Assembly: GCA_023259575.1 (NCBI GenBank)
Contig: JALRHN010000009.1
Location: 1-23,371 of the forward strand
Direction of reading: 5' to 3'
DNA length: 23,371 nt
DNA from: Candidatus Kapaibacterium sp.
Lineage (GTDB): Bacteria > Bacteroidota > Ignavibacteria > Kapaibacteriales > UBA961
The position numbers were made by a program, and so were the translations under genes. Positions 1-7,417 of this stretch are shown piece after piece. Below the pieces are notes generated by a model. The model did no database searches and was not told where the DNA came from. It saw nothing but the letters and a program-made list of their open reading frames with translations. Each line of letters opens with the position of its first letter. Within the stretch, counting starts at the first letter, position 1.

Positions 1-569
1 ATATTCCTGCTGAAGAACACAATAGTTCGGAATATCCATTAGGAATGATTCCTATTGATTCTATCTTTACTCCAATTAAGAATGTTGTATATACAATCGA
101 GCCTTTTCGTGTTGGACAAAAAACCGACTATGAAAAGCTAACTTTAGATGTGTATACAGATGGCACTGTAACAGCACAAGAATCTATACAAGAAGCTGCT
201 GCTATTCTTCAAGAACACTTAATGTTATTTGTAAACTTTGAACAAATGCGTCGTGAACAAGAAGCACAAGAAGTAGTTGAAGAAGAAGCAAAAGAAGCAG
301 AAAAATCACGTATGAGAAGAATTCTATTTACACCAGTAGATGAATTAGAACTTTCTGTTCGTGCACACAATTGCTTGAAGGCTGCAAATATCAAATCACT
401 TGCTGAATTGGTATCATTAAATGAGCAAGATTTGCTCAAATTCAGAAACTTTGGCCGTAAATCATTAACTGAATTAGCGGAAATCGTTCGTGTTCATGGT
501 TTGGTTTTTGGCATGAACATAGAAAAATATGTTAAAGAAGAAGCTAAAGCAGCTGAATCTGAAGCATAA
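1..569 (+). CDS. rpoA: DNA-directed RNA polymerase subunit alpha, 3' part (5' end outside window)
   Basis: The reading frame is open from base 3, so the gene starts upstream and about 189 codons are visible. They cover the end of the N-terminal assembly domain (a segment with IPIDSIFTPIKNV and the RVGQKTDYEKL stretch, matching the RpoA dimerisation domain) and the whole alpha-CTD (LFTPVDELELSVRAHNCLK, then a helix-hairpin-helix-like FRNFGRKSLTEL), which contacts UP elements and activators. The linker between the two is unusually rich in Glu/Lys (EVVEEEAKEAEKS), and the C-terminus is also acidic. RpoA dimerises and nucleates beta/beta' assembly. rplQ follows 31 bp downstream, the standard end of the alpha operon. 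The ATG at 45 is an internal methionine, not the start. Identification is secure. Confidence 0.97.
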   Translation, partial: IPAEEHNSSEYPLGMIPIDSIFTPIKNVVYTIEPFRVGQKTDYEKLTLDVYTDGTVTAQESIQEAAAILQEHLMLFVNFEQMRREQEAQEVVEEEAKEAEKSRMRRILFTPVDELELSVRAHNCLKAANIKSLAELVSLNEQDLLKFRNFGRKSLTELAEIVRVHGLVFGMNIEKYVKEEAKAAESEA

Positions 570-600
570 ATCATCTAGATTTGAATAGAGAGAAATAACA

Positions 601-1326
601 ATGATTCATCGTAGAGTTGGAAGGAAACTTGGCCGTACATGGAGCCACAAGAAAGCCCTTATGTGCAATATGGCTACTGATTTATTTCTTCATAAAAAAA
701 TTGTAACTACAGAAGCTAAAGCAAAAGAATTACGTCCATTTGCAGAAGCTCTTATTACAAGAGCAAGAATTGCGCTTCGCAATGAGCAAAATGGAAATTT
801 ACCTAATTCACGTCCTAATAAGAATGGCGAAGTAATTCAGTCAAAAACAGACTTTACTCAACGTCGTCAGGTTGGACGCTTTATCAAAAATAAGGCTGTA
901 CTTCAAGAACTATTTGATACAATAGCTCCTGCAGTTATTACCCGTGATGGTGGATATACTCGTATTATTAAGCTTGGGCCACGTCGTGGAGATGGTGGTA
1001 AAGAAGCTATTATAGAATTAGTAGATTTTGCACTTCCACAAGATGGTGTTGTAAGATTAAAGAAAAAACAATCTGCTACTCCTGTTAAAGTTACTACTAA
1101 ATCTGCAACTATTACAACCGCAGTTGCTCCGATTACAGCTGAAGAAGTAAAAGAAGAAATTGCAGAAGTTGAAGCAATGTCTACAGAAGCAATCGTAGAA
1201 GAAGCTTTACCTGCTGAAGATACAATTGTAGAAGCAGTAGAATCAGCCATTGAAGAATCTTCATCTGAAGATACTCCACATGAGGAAACAGCTTCAGAAG
1301 AGCAAAAAGAAGAATCTGCTGAATAA
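601..1326 (+). CDS. rplQ: 50S ribosomal protein L17 with long acidic C-terminal extension
   Basis: The first ~150 residues are a clear bL17: MIHRRVGRKLGRTWSHKKAL at the start, TTEAKAKELRPFAE in the middle, and GGYTRIIKLGPRRGDGGKEA before the end of the core. L17 binds 23S rRNA near the tunnel exit. Compared with the ~120-130 residue proteobacterial protein there is a short insertion (about residues 65-90) and a tail of about 90 residues. The tail starts with KKKQ and Thr/Ala/Val-rich sequence and becomes dominated by Glu, Ser and Ala. It shares the same reading frame, codon bias and terminator, so it is not a frameshift artefact. FCB-group L17 proteins are often extended, but the tail's function is not known to me. 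The start ATG follows GAGAGAAATAACA. It is the last gene of the alpha operon, with a terminator about 20 bp after the stop. Confidence 0.96.
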   Translation: MIHRRVGRKLGRTWSHKKALMCNMATDLFLHKKIVTTEAKAKELRPFAEALITRARIALRNEQNGNLPNSRPNKNGEVIQSKTDFTQRRQVGRFIKNKAVLQELFDTIAPAVITRDGGYTRIIKLGPRRGDGGKEAIIELVDFALPQDGVVRLKKKQSATPVKVTTKSATITTAVAPITAEEVKEEIAEVEAMSTEAIVEEALPAEDTIVEAVESAIEESSSEDTPHEETASEEQKEESAE

Positions 1327-1345
1327 GTTAATCGACATAGATTTT

Positions 1346-1376
1346 AAGGCAACTGATTTCAGTTGCCTTTTTTTTT
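1346..1376 (+). terminator. Rho-independent terminator after rplQ
   Basis: A perfect stem AAGGCAACTG / CAGTTGCCTT (arms 1346-1355 and 1360-1369) with a 4-nt ATTT loop runs straight into a T tract ending at 1376. It closes the alpha operon. Only 18 bases separate the T tract from the pdxA start at 1395, so there is no room for a separate pdxA promoter downstream of it. Confidence 0.92.
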
Positions 1377-1394
1377 ATATGATAGATAAATAAT

Positions 1395-2351
1395 ATGAAG
1401 CTATTTGTATCATGTGGTGATGTGAATGGGATTGGACTTGAAACCTTCTTTAAGTCTATACAATCTATGGATATATTAGATCATGAAATGATTTTATGTA
1501 TTCATCCTAAAACTCTTGAAGAGTCTGGTTTAGTTGGCCCCATGATTAATAATACAGTGATATGTGGTAAACATGTAATTACAATATATCCATGCACTAT
1601 GTATTCACCAATTACATATGGCATTCCAACTAAAGAATCTGCTGCATTAGCAATTGAATCACTTGAAATATCTATTCATCACGTATACAATGGAAATGCT
1701 GATGCTTTGATAACATTGCCAATATCAAAGGCATCTTTAAAACAGAATAAATGGGTTTTTCCTGGTCAGACAGAGATGATTTCAGCATATACAAATCAAG
1801 CTCAACCATTAATGATATTGTTCGCTAAACAATTTCGAGTAGCACTCGCCACGATTCATGTACCTTTAGAAAAAGTTTCTTCTATGATTTCTAAAGAATC
1901 TCTAGTACAAACAATTCATATATTACATACTTCATTATATGAAGATTGGAATATTGAAAAACCTACTATAGCTGTTTTAGGATTAAATCCCCATGCTGGA
2001 GAGCAAGGAGATATTGGTAATGAAGAACAAATCAGTATTATACCAGCAATAGAACAATGCAAATCTCTTAATATTAATGTAGATGGACCATTTTCCGCTG
2101 ATGCTTTTTTTGCACAAAAAAAGTATCAAAACTATGATGCTGTTTTAGCAATGTATCATGATCAGGGTTTAATTCCATTAAAAATGATTTCAGGTAATTC
2201 TGGAGTAAATGCTACCGTAGGTTTGCCAATTATACGAACATCTCCAGATCATGGAACTGCATTTGATATAGCAGGAAAAAATATAGCACATTTTGAAAGC
2301 ACTAAACAAGCTATCTTATCTGCAATACAATTTGCAGTCAATAAGGCCTAA
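1395..2351 (+). CDS. pdxA: 4-hydroxythreonine-4-phosphate dehydrogenase (PdxA family)
   Basis: PdxA oxidises 4-phosphohydroxy-L-threonine with NAD+. The decarboxylated product condenses with deoxyxylulose 5-phosphate (PdxJ) to give pyridoxine 5'-phosphate. The 318-residue protein is slightly shorter than the ~330 of E. coli. Visible family marks are GDVNGIG (8-14), the TLPISKASL segment (108-115), and the three metal-binding histidines in their usual contexts: H155 (IHVPL), H200 (LGLNPHAGE) and H255 (MYHDQG), followed by VNATVGLPIIRTSPDHGTA. The usual GHTE motif, whose His and Thr contact substrate in the E. coli enzyme, reads GQTE here (Q125). That is a conservative but notable change. kynU starts 3 bp after the stop, so the two are almost certainly co-transcribed. 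A PdxA2-like sugar-acid dehydrogenase is a less likely alternative. Confidence 0.92.
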   Translation: MKLFVSCGDVNGIGLETFFKSIQSMDILDHEMILCIHPKTLEESGLVGPMINNTVICGKHVITIYPCTMYSPITYGIPTKESAALAIESLEISIHHVYNGNADALITLPISKASLKQNKWVFPGQTEMISAYTNQAQPLMILFAKQFRVALATIHVPLEKVSSMISKESLVQTIHILHTSLYEDWNIEKPTIAVLGLNPHAGEQGDIGNEEQISIIPAIEQCKSLNINVDGPFSADAFFAQKKYQNYDAVLAMYHDQGLIPLKMISGNSGVNATVGLPIIRTSPDHGTAFDIAGKNIAHFESTKQAILSAIQFAVNKA

Positions 2352-2354
2352 AAG

Positions 2355-3653
2355 ATGAATACAAAAACACAATATTCAGCAGATTTTGCATTGTTAGCAG
2401 ATAACAATGATGTACTTGCATCATTCAGGAATGATTTCTTTTTTCCACAACATAATGGACATTCAGCATTATATTTTTGTGGTAATTCTCTAGGACTTCA
2501 ACCCAAAAGTGTTTCTGATTATTTAGAACAGGAACTTAAAGATTGGAGAGAATTCGGTGTAGAAGGTCATTTTAATTCCAAAAGACCATGGTTCTCATAT
2601 CATAAAGTTTTAACAGAATCATTAGCTAGATTAGTTGGTGCAATACCTTTAGAAGTTGTTGCTGCAAATACACTAACAGCAAATCTTCACTTTGCAATGG
2701 TTTCATTTTATAAGCCTACACCTCAAAGATATAAGATTATAATGGAAGGAAATGCTTTTCCTTCAGATCAATATGCTATCGAATCCCAAGTTAGATATCA
2801 TGGTTTTCATCCAGACACAACAATAATAGAACTATTTCCCAGAGAAGGAGAATATACACTTAGGACAGAAGATATTTTGTCTGCAATTTCATTACACGGA
2901 AAAGAACTTGCATTAGTTATGTTTAGCGGGATACAATATTTAACAGGACAAAGATTTAGTATGCAGCAAATAGCAGATGCTGCACATGATGTAGGTGCTT
3001 ATTGTGGTCTTGATTTAGCCCATGCAATAGGAAATGTTGAATTAGAATTACATGATTGGCAGATAGATTTTGCAGTTTGGTGTTCTTATAAGTATTTAAA
3101 TTCTGGTCCGGGTGGTATTGGTGGACTTTTTATCCACGAAAAACATGCATATTCTCATGATTTACCTCGTTTTGCAGGCTGGTGGGGATATCAGGAATCG
3201 TCAAGATTTTTAATGAAGAAAGGATTTATACCCGAGCCCGGAGCTCAAGGTTGGCAAGTTAGTAATGCGCAAGTATTTCAAATGGCAGCTTTAAGAGCGT
3301 CTTTAGATATATTTGATAAAGCAGATTTACATGTTCTATTTGCTAAAAGAGATGCTCTTACTGGTTATGCAGAATATATGTTGCATTCCATATTGCAAGA
3401 GTATCCACATATTCCATTAGAAATAATAACTCCCAAAAACACTAAAGAAAGAGGTGCCCAATTATCTATGTTAATTCATAAACATGGAAAACAATTGATA
3501 GACAGTCTTTTATCAGATGGAATAATTGTGGATTGGAGAGAACCGAATATTATAAGATTGGCACCTGCACCATTATATAATTCATTTGCAGATATTACAA
3601 AGTTCTCAGAGAAGTTTAAGGAACATTGTATCCGATTATTTACCACCAAATAG
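2355..3653 (+). CDS. kynU: Kynureninase
   Basis: This PLP enzyme cleaves L-kynurenine or 3-hydroxykynurenine to anthranilate or 3-hydroxyanthranilate plus alanine, a step of tryptophan catabolism and of eukaryote-type NAD synthesis. The 432 residues match the family throughout. FCGNSLGLQPK (41-51) is the N-terminal hallmark, followed by the RPWFSYH region (77-83) and VVAANTLTANLHF (101-113), which binds cofactor phosphate. LDLAHAIGN (219-227) carries the Asp and His that hold the PLP ring, and WCSYKYLNSGPGG contains the Schiff-base lysine K246. It lies 3 bp behind pdxA, pairing PLP synthesis with a PLP-dependent enzyme. No other kynurenine-pathway gene is in the window. Its 3' end overlaps the 3' end of murC on the other strand by 18 bp. 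Confidence 0.95.
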   Translation: MNTKTQYSADFALLADNNDVLASFRNDFFFPQHNGHSALYFCGNSLGLQPKSVSDYLEQELKDWREFGVEGHFNSKRPWFSYHKVLTESLARLVGAIPLEVVAANTLTANLHFAMVSFYKPTPQRYKIIMEGNAFPSDQYAIESQVRYHGFHPDTTIIELFPREGEYTLRTEDILSAISLHGKELALVMFSGIQYLTGQRFSMQQIADAAHDVGAYCGLDLAHAIGNVELELHDWQIDFAVWCSYKYLNSGPGGIGGLFIHEKHAYSHDLPRFAGWWGYQESSRFLMKKGFIPEPGAQGWQVSNAQVFQMAALRASLDIFDKADLHVLFAKRDALTGYAEYMLHSILQEYPHIPLEIITPKNTKERGAQLSMLIHKHGKQLIDSLLSDGIIVDWREPNIIRLAPAPLYNSFADITKFSEKFKEHCIRLFTTK

Positions 3654-5012
3654 TACATCGGATAATTTTGTTATATCTCCAGCACCTACAGTTAAAACTA
3701 GATCACCTGGTTGAATAATAGATTTTACCACATGTTCTAAGTCTGCTTTATTCTGCACATAATGAACATTTCGGTGTCCTGCTTTTTTTGCAGACTGAGC
3801 TATCAATTCACCTGTAATACCTTCAATTGGAATTTCTCTAGCAGGATAAATATCTGTGATAAACACTATATCCGCATCGTCAAAAGAAAGCCCAAATTCT
3901 TTGTAAAAATCTCGTGTTCTGGTATATGTATGAGGTTGGAACACACAAACAATACGTCTATCTTTCCAACCTGCTCTTGCTGCAGCCAAAGCATTCAATA
4001 ATTCTGTAGGATGATGGGCATAATCATCCACAATTAATATATCGTCTTTCATACCTTTAATTTCGAACCGACGATATACACCTCCAAAAGTCTCTAATGC
4101 ACTTTTAATTGTTTCAAATGGTATTTCTAAATGAAGACCTACGGTAATTGCAGCCAAAGCATTTTTAACATTATAAAGTCCAGGTATATGTATGGTGATT
4201 TTTCCAAGATCTTTACCATGTGCTTTTACAGTAAATGTAGAACTTTGTTCATGGGAAAAAATATCAATTGCTCGTATATCGCATTGACGAGATAAACCAA
4301 AAGAAATAATCTTTTTATTGATAAAAGGAAGAATATCCCGAACACCCGAATCATCTAAACCTAAAGCGATCAAACCGTAAAAAGGTACTTTAGAAGCAAA
4401 TTCAATAAATGCTTTTTTTACTTCTTCTTCAGTTCCATAAATATCAAGATGTTCGGCTTCAATATTATTAATTACTGCAATAGTAGGGAATAACTGTAAA
4501 AAAGATCTATCATATTCATCGGCTTCTACAACTGTCCATTGCCCTTTTCCTAATCTAGCATTTGTGCCACCAAGCCCATCTAGCCTTCCACCTACAATTA
4601 CAGTTGGGTCTATACCACCTTTCATTAATACCAAACCACATAAAGAAGTGGTAGTGGTTTTACCATGTGTACCAGCTAAGGCTAAAGTATAATTAAGTCT
4701 TGATAATTCTGCTAACATTTCAGCTCTGCGAATGATAGGAATACCTTTTTCTAAAGCTGCAATGGTTTCGGGATTTTCTTGAGGCTTAACGGCACTTGAA
4801 TATACAACCGCCTCTGCACCTATTATATGTTCAGCTGCATGTCCAGTATAAATATGTGCACCAAGCGAAGAAAGATATTCTGTATTTTCTGATACAGACA
4901 AATCCGAACCGCTAATAGTAAAGCCTTGATTGATAAGGATTTCCGCAATCCCACTCATTCCAATTCCACCTATACCAACAAAGTGAATATGTTTAATCGA
5001 CGTAAAAATCAT
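3636..5012 (-). CDS. murC: UDP-N-acetylmuramate--L-alanine ligase
   Basis: MurC adds L-alanine to UDP-MurNAc using ATP, the first peptide step of peptidoglycan precursor synthesis in the cytoplasm. The 458-residue protein has the three Mur-ligase domains. The N-terminal UDP-binding domain contains HFVGIGGIGMSGIAE (10-24) and ISGSD. The central ATPase domain contains the P-loop AGTHGKTTTTS (113-123), the magnesium-binding VVEADEYDRSF (161-171) and NIEAEHLD (183-190). The C-terminal domain carries IVDDYAHHPTE (327-337). It is the last gene of a purF - SUI1 - murC operon, 15 bp after the SUI1-like gene. No other mra/mur cluster genes are adjacent, so murC is separated from the usual dcw cluster, at least here. 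No hairpin terminator is visible at its end, which overlaps kynU. Confidence 0.97.
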   Translation of the reverse strand: MIFTSIKHIHFVGIGGIGMSGIAEILINQGFTISGSDLSVSENTEYLSSLGAHIYTGHAAEHIIGAEAVVYSSAVKPQENPETIAALEKGIPIIRRAEMLAELSRLNYTLALAGTHGKTTTTSLCGLVLMKGGIDPTVIVGGRLDGLGGTNARLGKGQWTVVEADEYDRSFLQLFPTIAVINNIEAEHLDIYGTEEEVKKAFIEFASKVPFYGLIALGLDDSGVRDILPFINKKIISFGLSRQCDIRAIDIFSHEQSSTFTVKAHGKDLGKITIHIPGLYNVKNALAAITVGLHLEIPFETIKSALETFGGVYRRFEIKGMKDDILIVDDYAHHPTELLNALAAARAGWKDRRIVCVFQPHTYTRTRDFYKEFGLSFDDADIVFITDIYPAREIPIEGITGELIAQSAKKAGHRNVHYVQNKADLEHVVKSIIQPGDLVLTVGAGDITKLSDVLFGGK

Positions 5013-5027
5013 ATTTATTTAAATGGC

Positions 5028-5366
5028 TTATGAATGAATTTCTTTGACAGAATAATTCATATTCTGGAGCTTTTTTGTAACTGATGATCTGTGATCACCT
5101 TGTATTTCAATCAGATTATCACGAACTGTTCCACCCGAACCACATGATTTTTTTAATATCTGGCATAAAGAGTCTAATTCATCTGGTTTAGACTGAAAAC
5201 CAGATATAATTGTTACGGTTTTACCGCCTCTTCCTTTTTTGTCTATATGTACTTTAATCTGGACGGGTTTTCCATCATACCCTAATTGCTTCTGTACTTT
5301 TTCTGCAACTTTATAGTCGGAAGATAATAAAGTTGATAAATCACTTAATGAAGTTAATTTAGCCAT
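5028..5366 (-). CDS. yciH: SUI1/eIF1-like translation factor (YciH family)
   Basis: This 112-residue protein has the SUI1 fold seen in bacterial YciH and eukaryotic/archaeal eIF1. Family marks are the basic loop KGRGGKTVTIISGF (about 45-58), the LDSLCQILKKSCGSGGTV helix-turn (64-81) and the closing IEIQGDHRSSVTKKLQNMNYSVK (87-109). eIF1 promotes start-codon fidelity on the small subunit. E. coli YciH has been linked to initiation control, but the role in bacteria is not settled. It starts 3 bp after purF stops and ends 15 bp before murC, so it is translated from the same message. The residues before position 40 are less conserved. Confidence 0.92.
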   Translation of the reverse strand: MAKLTSLSDLSTLLSSDYKVAEKVQKQLGYDGKPVQIKVHIDKKGRGGKTVTIISGFQSKPDELDSLCQILKKSCGSGGTVRDNLIEIQGDHRSSVTKKLQNMNYSVKEIHS

Positions 5367-5369
5367 ACA

Positions 5370-6869
5370 CTATTCTTCAGTAGATAATTTATGAGCATGA
5401 ATATCAATTTCGACAGGATAATTACCTGTAAAGCATGCATTACAATATCCTGTTCCTGTTTCTTGAGGAACAGATTCCATTAAAGATTCGACAGATAAAT
5501 AATGCAAAGTATCTGCATTTAAAGCTTTAGAAATCTCTTCTTCATTGGAATAGTGATTTGCTATAAGTTCTTCCTTGCTTGGAAAATCCATTCCATATTT
5601 ACAAGGAAATTTTATCGGTGGCGATGTTATTCGCATATGAACTTGTTTTGGTTCTGCTTCGCGTATTAAATTAACTAATGCTTTAGAAGTAGTACCTCTA
5701 ACGATGGAATCGTCAATAACAACAACAGTTTTACCTTCTAATACCCCACGAACAGTATTGAATTTGGTTTTAACCTTAAATTCTCTGTTGTCTTGACCAG
5801 GAGCAATAAATGTTCTTCCAACATAATGACTTCGTATTAAACCGATTTCATATTTAGTGGGTATTCCCATTTTATTGTTAACTTTTGCATATCCTAAAGT
5901 TGCAGTATTCCCACTATCAGGAACAGCAAAACACGTTACTTTTTCATCTGGTTCAGAACCATGAACAGGGCTTTCAAGAGCAAGATTTTTCCCAAGTTTT
6001 CTGCGTACTTTGTCTACATTATGTCCAAAGATTTTAGAGTCTGGTCTTGAAAAATAAATATATTCAAAAATACAATGTCTTGACTCTGGAGTAATTTCAT
6101 CGATTGTATAACTTTTGATATTTCCTGTTTTAACAGTATCATCATCGATAACAACAATCTCATTATGGCCTATATCTCTGATATATTCTGCACTTAGAAT
6201 ATCAAGTGCACAGGTTTCGGACACAACAAAATAAGCCATAGAATCACCCACTTTTTTTCGGCCTATGCATAAAGGGCGGAAACCGAAGGGGTCTCTTGCA
6301 GCTACTAAGCAAGAATTAGTTAAAATAACAAGAGAATAGGCACCTCTGGCTGTCATTAAAGCTTCGCGAATTTGTTCAAGCTGTTGATCTTTTTTACTTC
6401 GGGCAATAAGATGAAGGAATAATTCGCTATCTGTTGTTGTCTGAAAGATAGATCCTTCTTCTTGTAATTGCTTCCTAAGCTGTTTTGTATTCGTTAAATT
6501 TCCATTATGTGCTACTGCAATTGAACCAGACTTATACTTGGTTAAAAATGGTTGTACATTCGTTAACCCACCACTTCCTGTAGTAGAATATCGATTATGT
6601 GCAATAGCAACAGTACCTTGTAATTTATTTGTTAAGATATCTGAATCTGAAAACACATCAAGCACTAAGCCTTCACCTTTATGAACAGCAAATTTATATG
6701 GTTCATCATCACCATTTTTTTTTGCTGCTACAATTCCAGCGGCTTCTTGTCCTCTATGTTGCAATGCATGCAAAGCATAATATGCCATAACAGAAGCTTG
6801 TGGATGATTAAAAACACCTACAATACCACAATTACAATTTGGTTTATCTAAATCACGAAGCTGATTCAT
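5370..6869 (-). CDS. purF: Amidophosphoribosyltransferase (glutamine PRPP amidotransferase)
   Basis: PurF makes 5-phosphoribosylamine from PRPP and glutamine, the first committed step of purine synthesis. The 499-residue protein has a glutaminase domain in which C14 (CGIVGVF) would become the N-terminal nucleophile after removal of a 13-residue propeptide. HRGQEAAGI (38-46), HNRYSTTG (91-98) and HNGNLTN (121-127) support that domain. The C-terminal phosphoribosyltransferase domain contains the PRPP loop VVVIDDSIVRGTTS (382-395). C266, C423, C476 and C479 (the last two as CNAC) fall where the Bacillus-type enzyme binds its 4Fe-4S cluster, so this is the iron-sulfur, propeptide-processed class rather than the E. 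coli class. It is first in a minus-strand operon and diverges from the sulfur module across 169 bp. Confidence 0.97.
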   Translation of the reverse strand: MNQLRDLDKPNCNCGIVGVFNHPQASVMAYYALHALQHRGQEAAGIVAAKKNGDDEPYKFAVHKGEGLVLDVFSDSDILTNKLQGTVAIAHNRYSTTGSGGLTNVQPFLTKYKSGSIAVAHNGNLTNTKQLRKQLQEEGSIFQTTTDSELFLHLIARSKKDQQLEQIREALMTARGAYSLVILTNSCLVAARDPFGFRPLCIGRKKVGDSMAYFVVSETCALDILSAEYIRDIGHNEIVVIDDDTVKTGNIKSYTIDEITPESRHCIFEYIYFSRPDSKIFGHNVDKVRRKLGKNLALESPVHGSEPDEKVTCFAVPDSGNTATLGYAKVNNKMGIPTKYEIGLIRSHYVGRTFIAPGQDNREFKVKTKFNTVRGVLEGKTVVVIDDSIVRGTTSKALVNLIREAEPKQVHMRITSPPIKFPCKYGMDFPSKEELIANHYSNEEEISKALNADTLHYLSVESLMESVPQETGTGYCNACFTGNYPVEIDIHAHKLSTEE

Positions 6870-6926
6870 TGAAGTGTACTTGAAAGGATGAAGAAGGAAT
6901 ATTCATGAACGAAAATACGAAATTTG

Positions 6927-6932
6927 AGTATA
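6927..6932 (-). promoter_or_regulatory. Candidate -10 box for purF operon
   Basis: On the minus strand the hexamer TATACT lies about 58 bases before the purF ATG and reads like a sigma-70-type -10. I see no convincing -35 at 16-19 bp upstream. In an AT-rich intergenic region such a hexamer can occur by chance. Confidence 0.25.
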
Positions 6933-6964
6933 GTTTATCTGTTTCATTTGCATTTGTTTTATTG

Positions 6965-6986
6965 ATTTGTAACATCAGTTACAAAT
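6965..6986. promoter_or_regulatory. Perfect inverted repeat, candidate operator (TGTAAC-N4-GTTACA core)
   Basis: Two 9-bp arms, ATTTGTAAC (6965-6973) and GTTACAAAT (6978-6986), flank a 4-bp centre ATCA with no mismatch. The size and two-fold symmetry suit a dimeric regulator, for example of the CRP/FNR type. It lies in the divergent region between purF and the sulfur module, about 50 bp before the first module gene. The same TGTAAC half-site recurs twice before the second gene of that module. There is no T tract, so it is not a terminator. Confidence 0.6.
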
Positions 6987-7013
6987 TATTATCGCTAAAA
7001 ATGCAATTTTGCT

Positions 7014-7019
7014 TATACT
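7014..7019 (+). promoter_or_regulatory. Candidate -10 box for the TSUP/persulfide module
   Basis: TATACT lies 19 bases before the ATG at 7039 and 27 bases after the inverted repeat. No good -35 is visible upstream. An activator bound at the repeat could compensate for that, but this is inference. Confidence 0.25.
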
Positions 7020-7038
7020 CATTTATTAAGGTAAGAAT

Positions 7039-7410
7039 ATGCAAGATACATCAATTTTGTTTTTAGTATTGATTGGCACTATAGCTGGATTTTTAGGCGG
7101 CTTATTAGGAATAGGTGGTGCCGTGATCATTATTCCAGCATTAGTACTTATTCTAGGGTTTCCCCAGCATATTGCGCAAGGAACAACATTGATGATGTTT
7201 GTAATGCCAGTTGGATTACTTGCTGCATGGCAATATTACAAAGCTGGAAATGTTGATATAAGAGCTTCTGTGATTTTAGCTTTAGCATTTGTGATCAGTG
7301 GATATTTTGGGGCAAAATATGCTCAAGAAATCCCCCAACAATTATTAAAAAAGATATTTGCTTTATTATTGATGGGAATTTCTGTTAAAACATTATTCTT
7401 TGATAAGTGA
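7039..7410 (+). CDS. Half-length TSUP (TauE/SafE) family permease
   Basis: This 123-residue integral membrane protein begins with the TSUP signature GFLGGLLGIGGAVIIIPAL (about 17-35), a glycine-rich stretch in the first helix. About four hydrophobic helices follow (roughly 5-35, 40-65, 75-93, 100-120), with AQGTTLMMF (47-55) and SGYFGAKYA (87-95). Family members usually have about 250 residues made of two such repeats and move sulfur-containing organic or inorganic anions such as sulfite or sulfoacetate. Only one repeat is present here, with an intact start and stop, so the protein would have to dimerise or be a deliberate single-domain form. It heads a plus-strand group with a persulfide-dioxygenase-like enzyme 92 bp downstream, which points to sulfite or thiosulfate export. 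Confidence 0.85.
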   Translation: MQDTSILFLVLIGTIAGFLGGLLGIGGAVIIIPALVLILGFPQHIAQGTTLMMFVMPVGLLAAWQYYKAGNVDIRASVILALAFVISGYFGAKYAQEIPQQLLKKIFALLLMGISVKTLFFDK

Positions 7411-7417
7411 ATGTTTA

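Noticed and set aside
903..1250. Antisense open frame of 115 codons over rplQ
   Set aside because: It is Ser/Ala/Thr/Val-rich because it mirrors the acidic, repetitive codons of the L17 tail. No ribosome site or family features.
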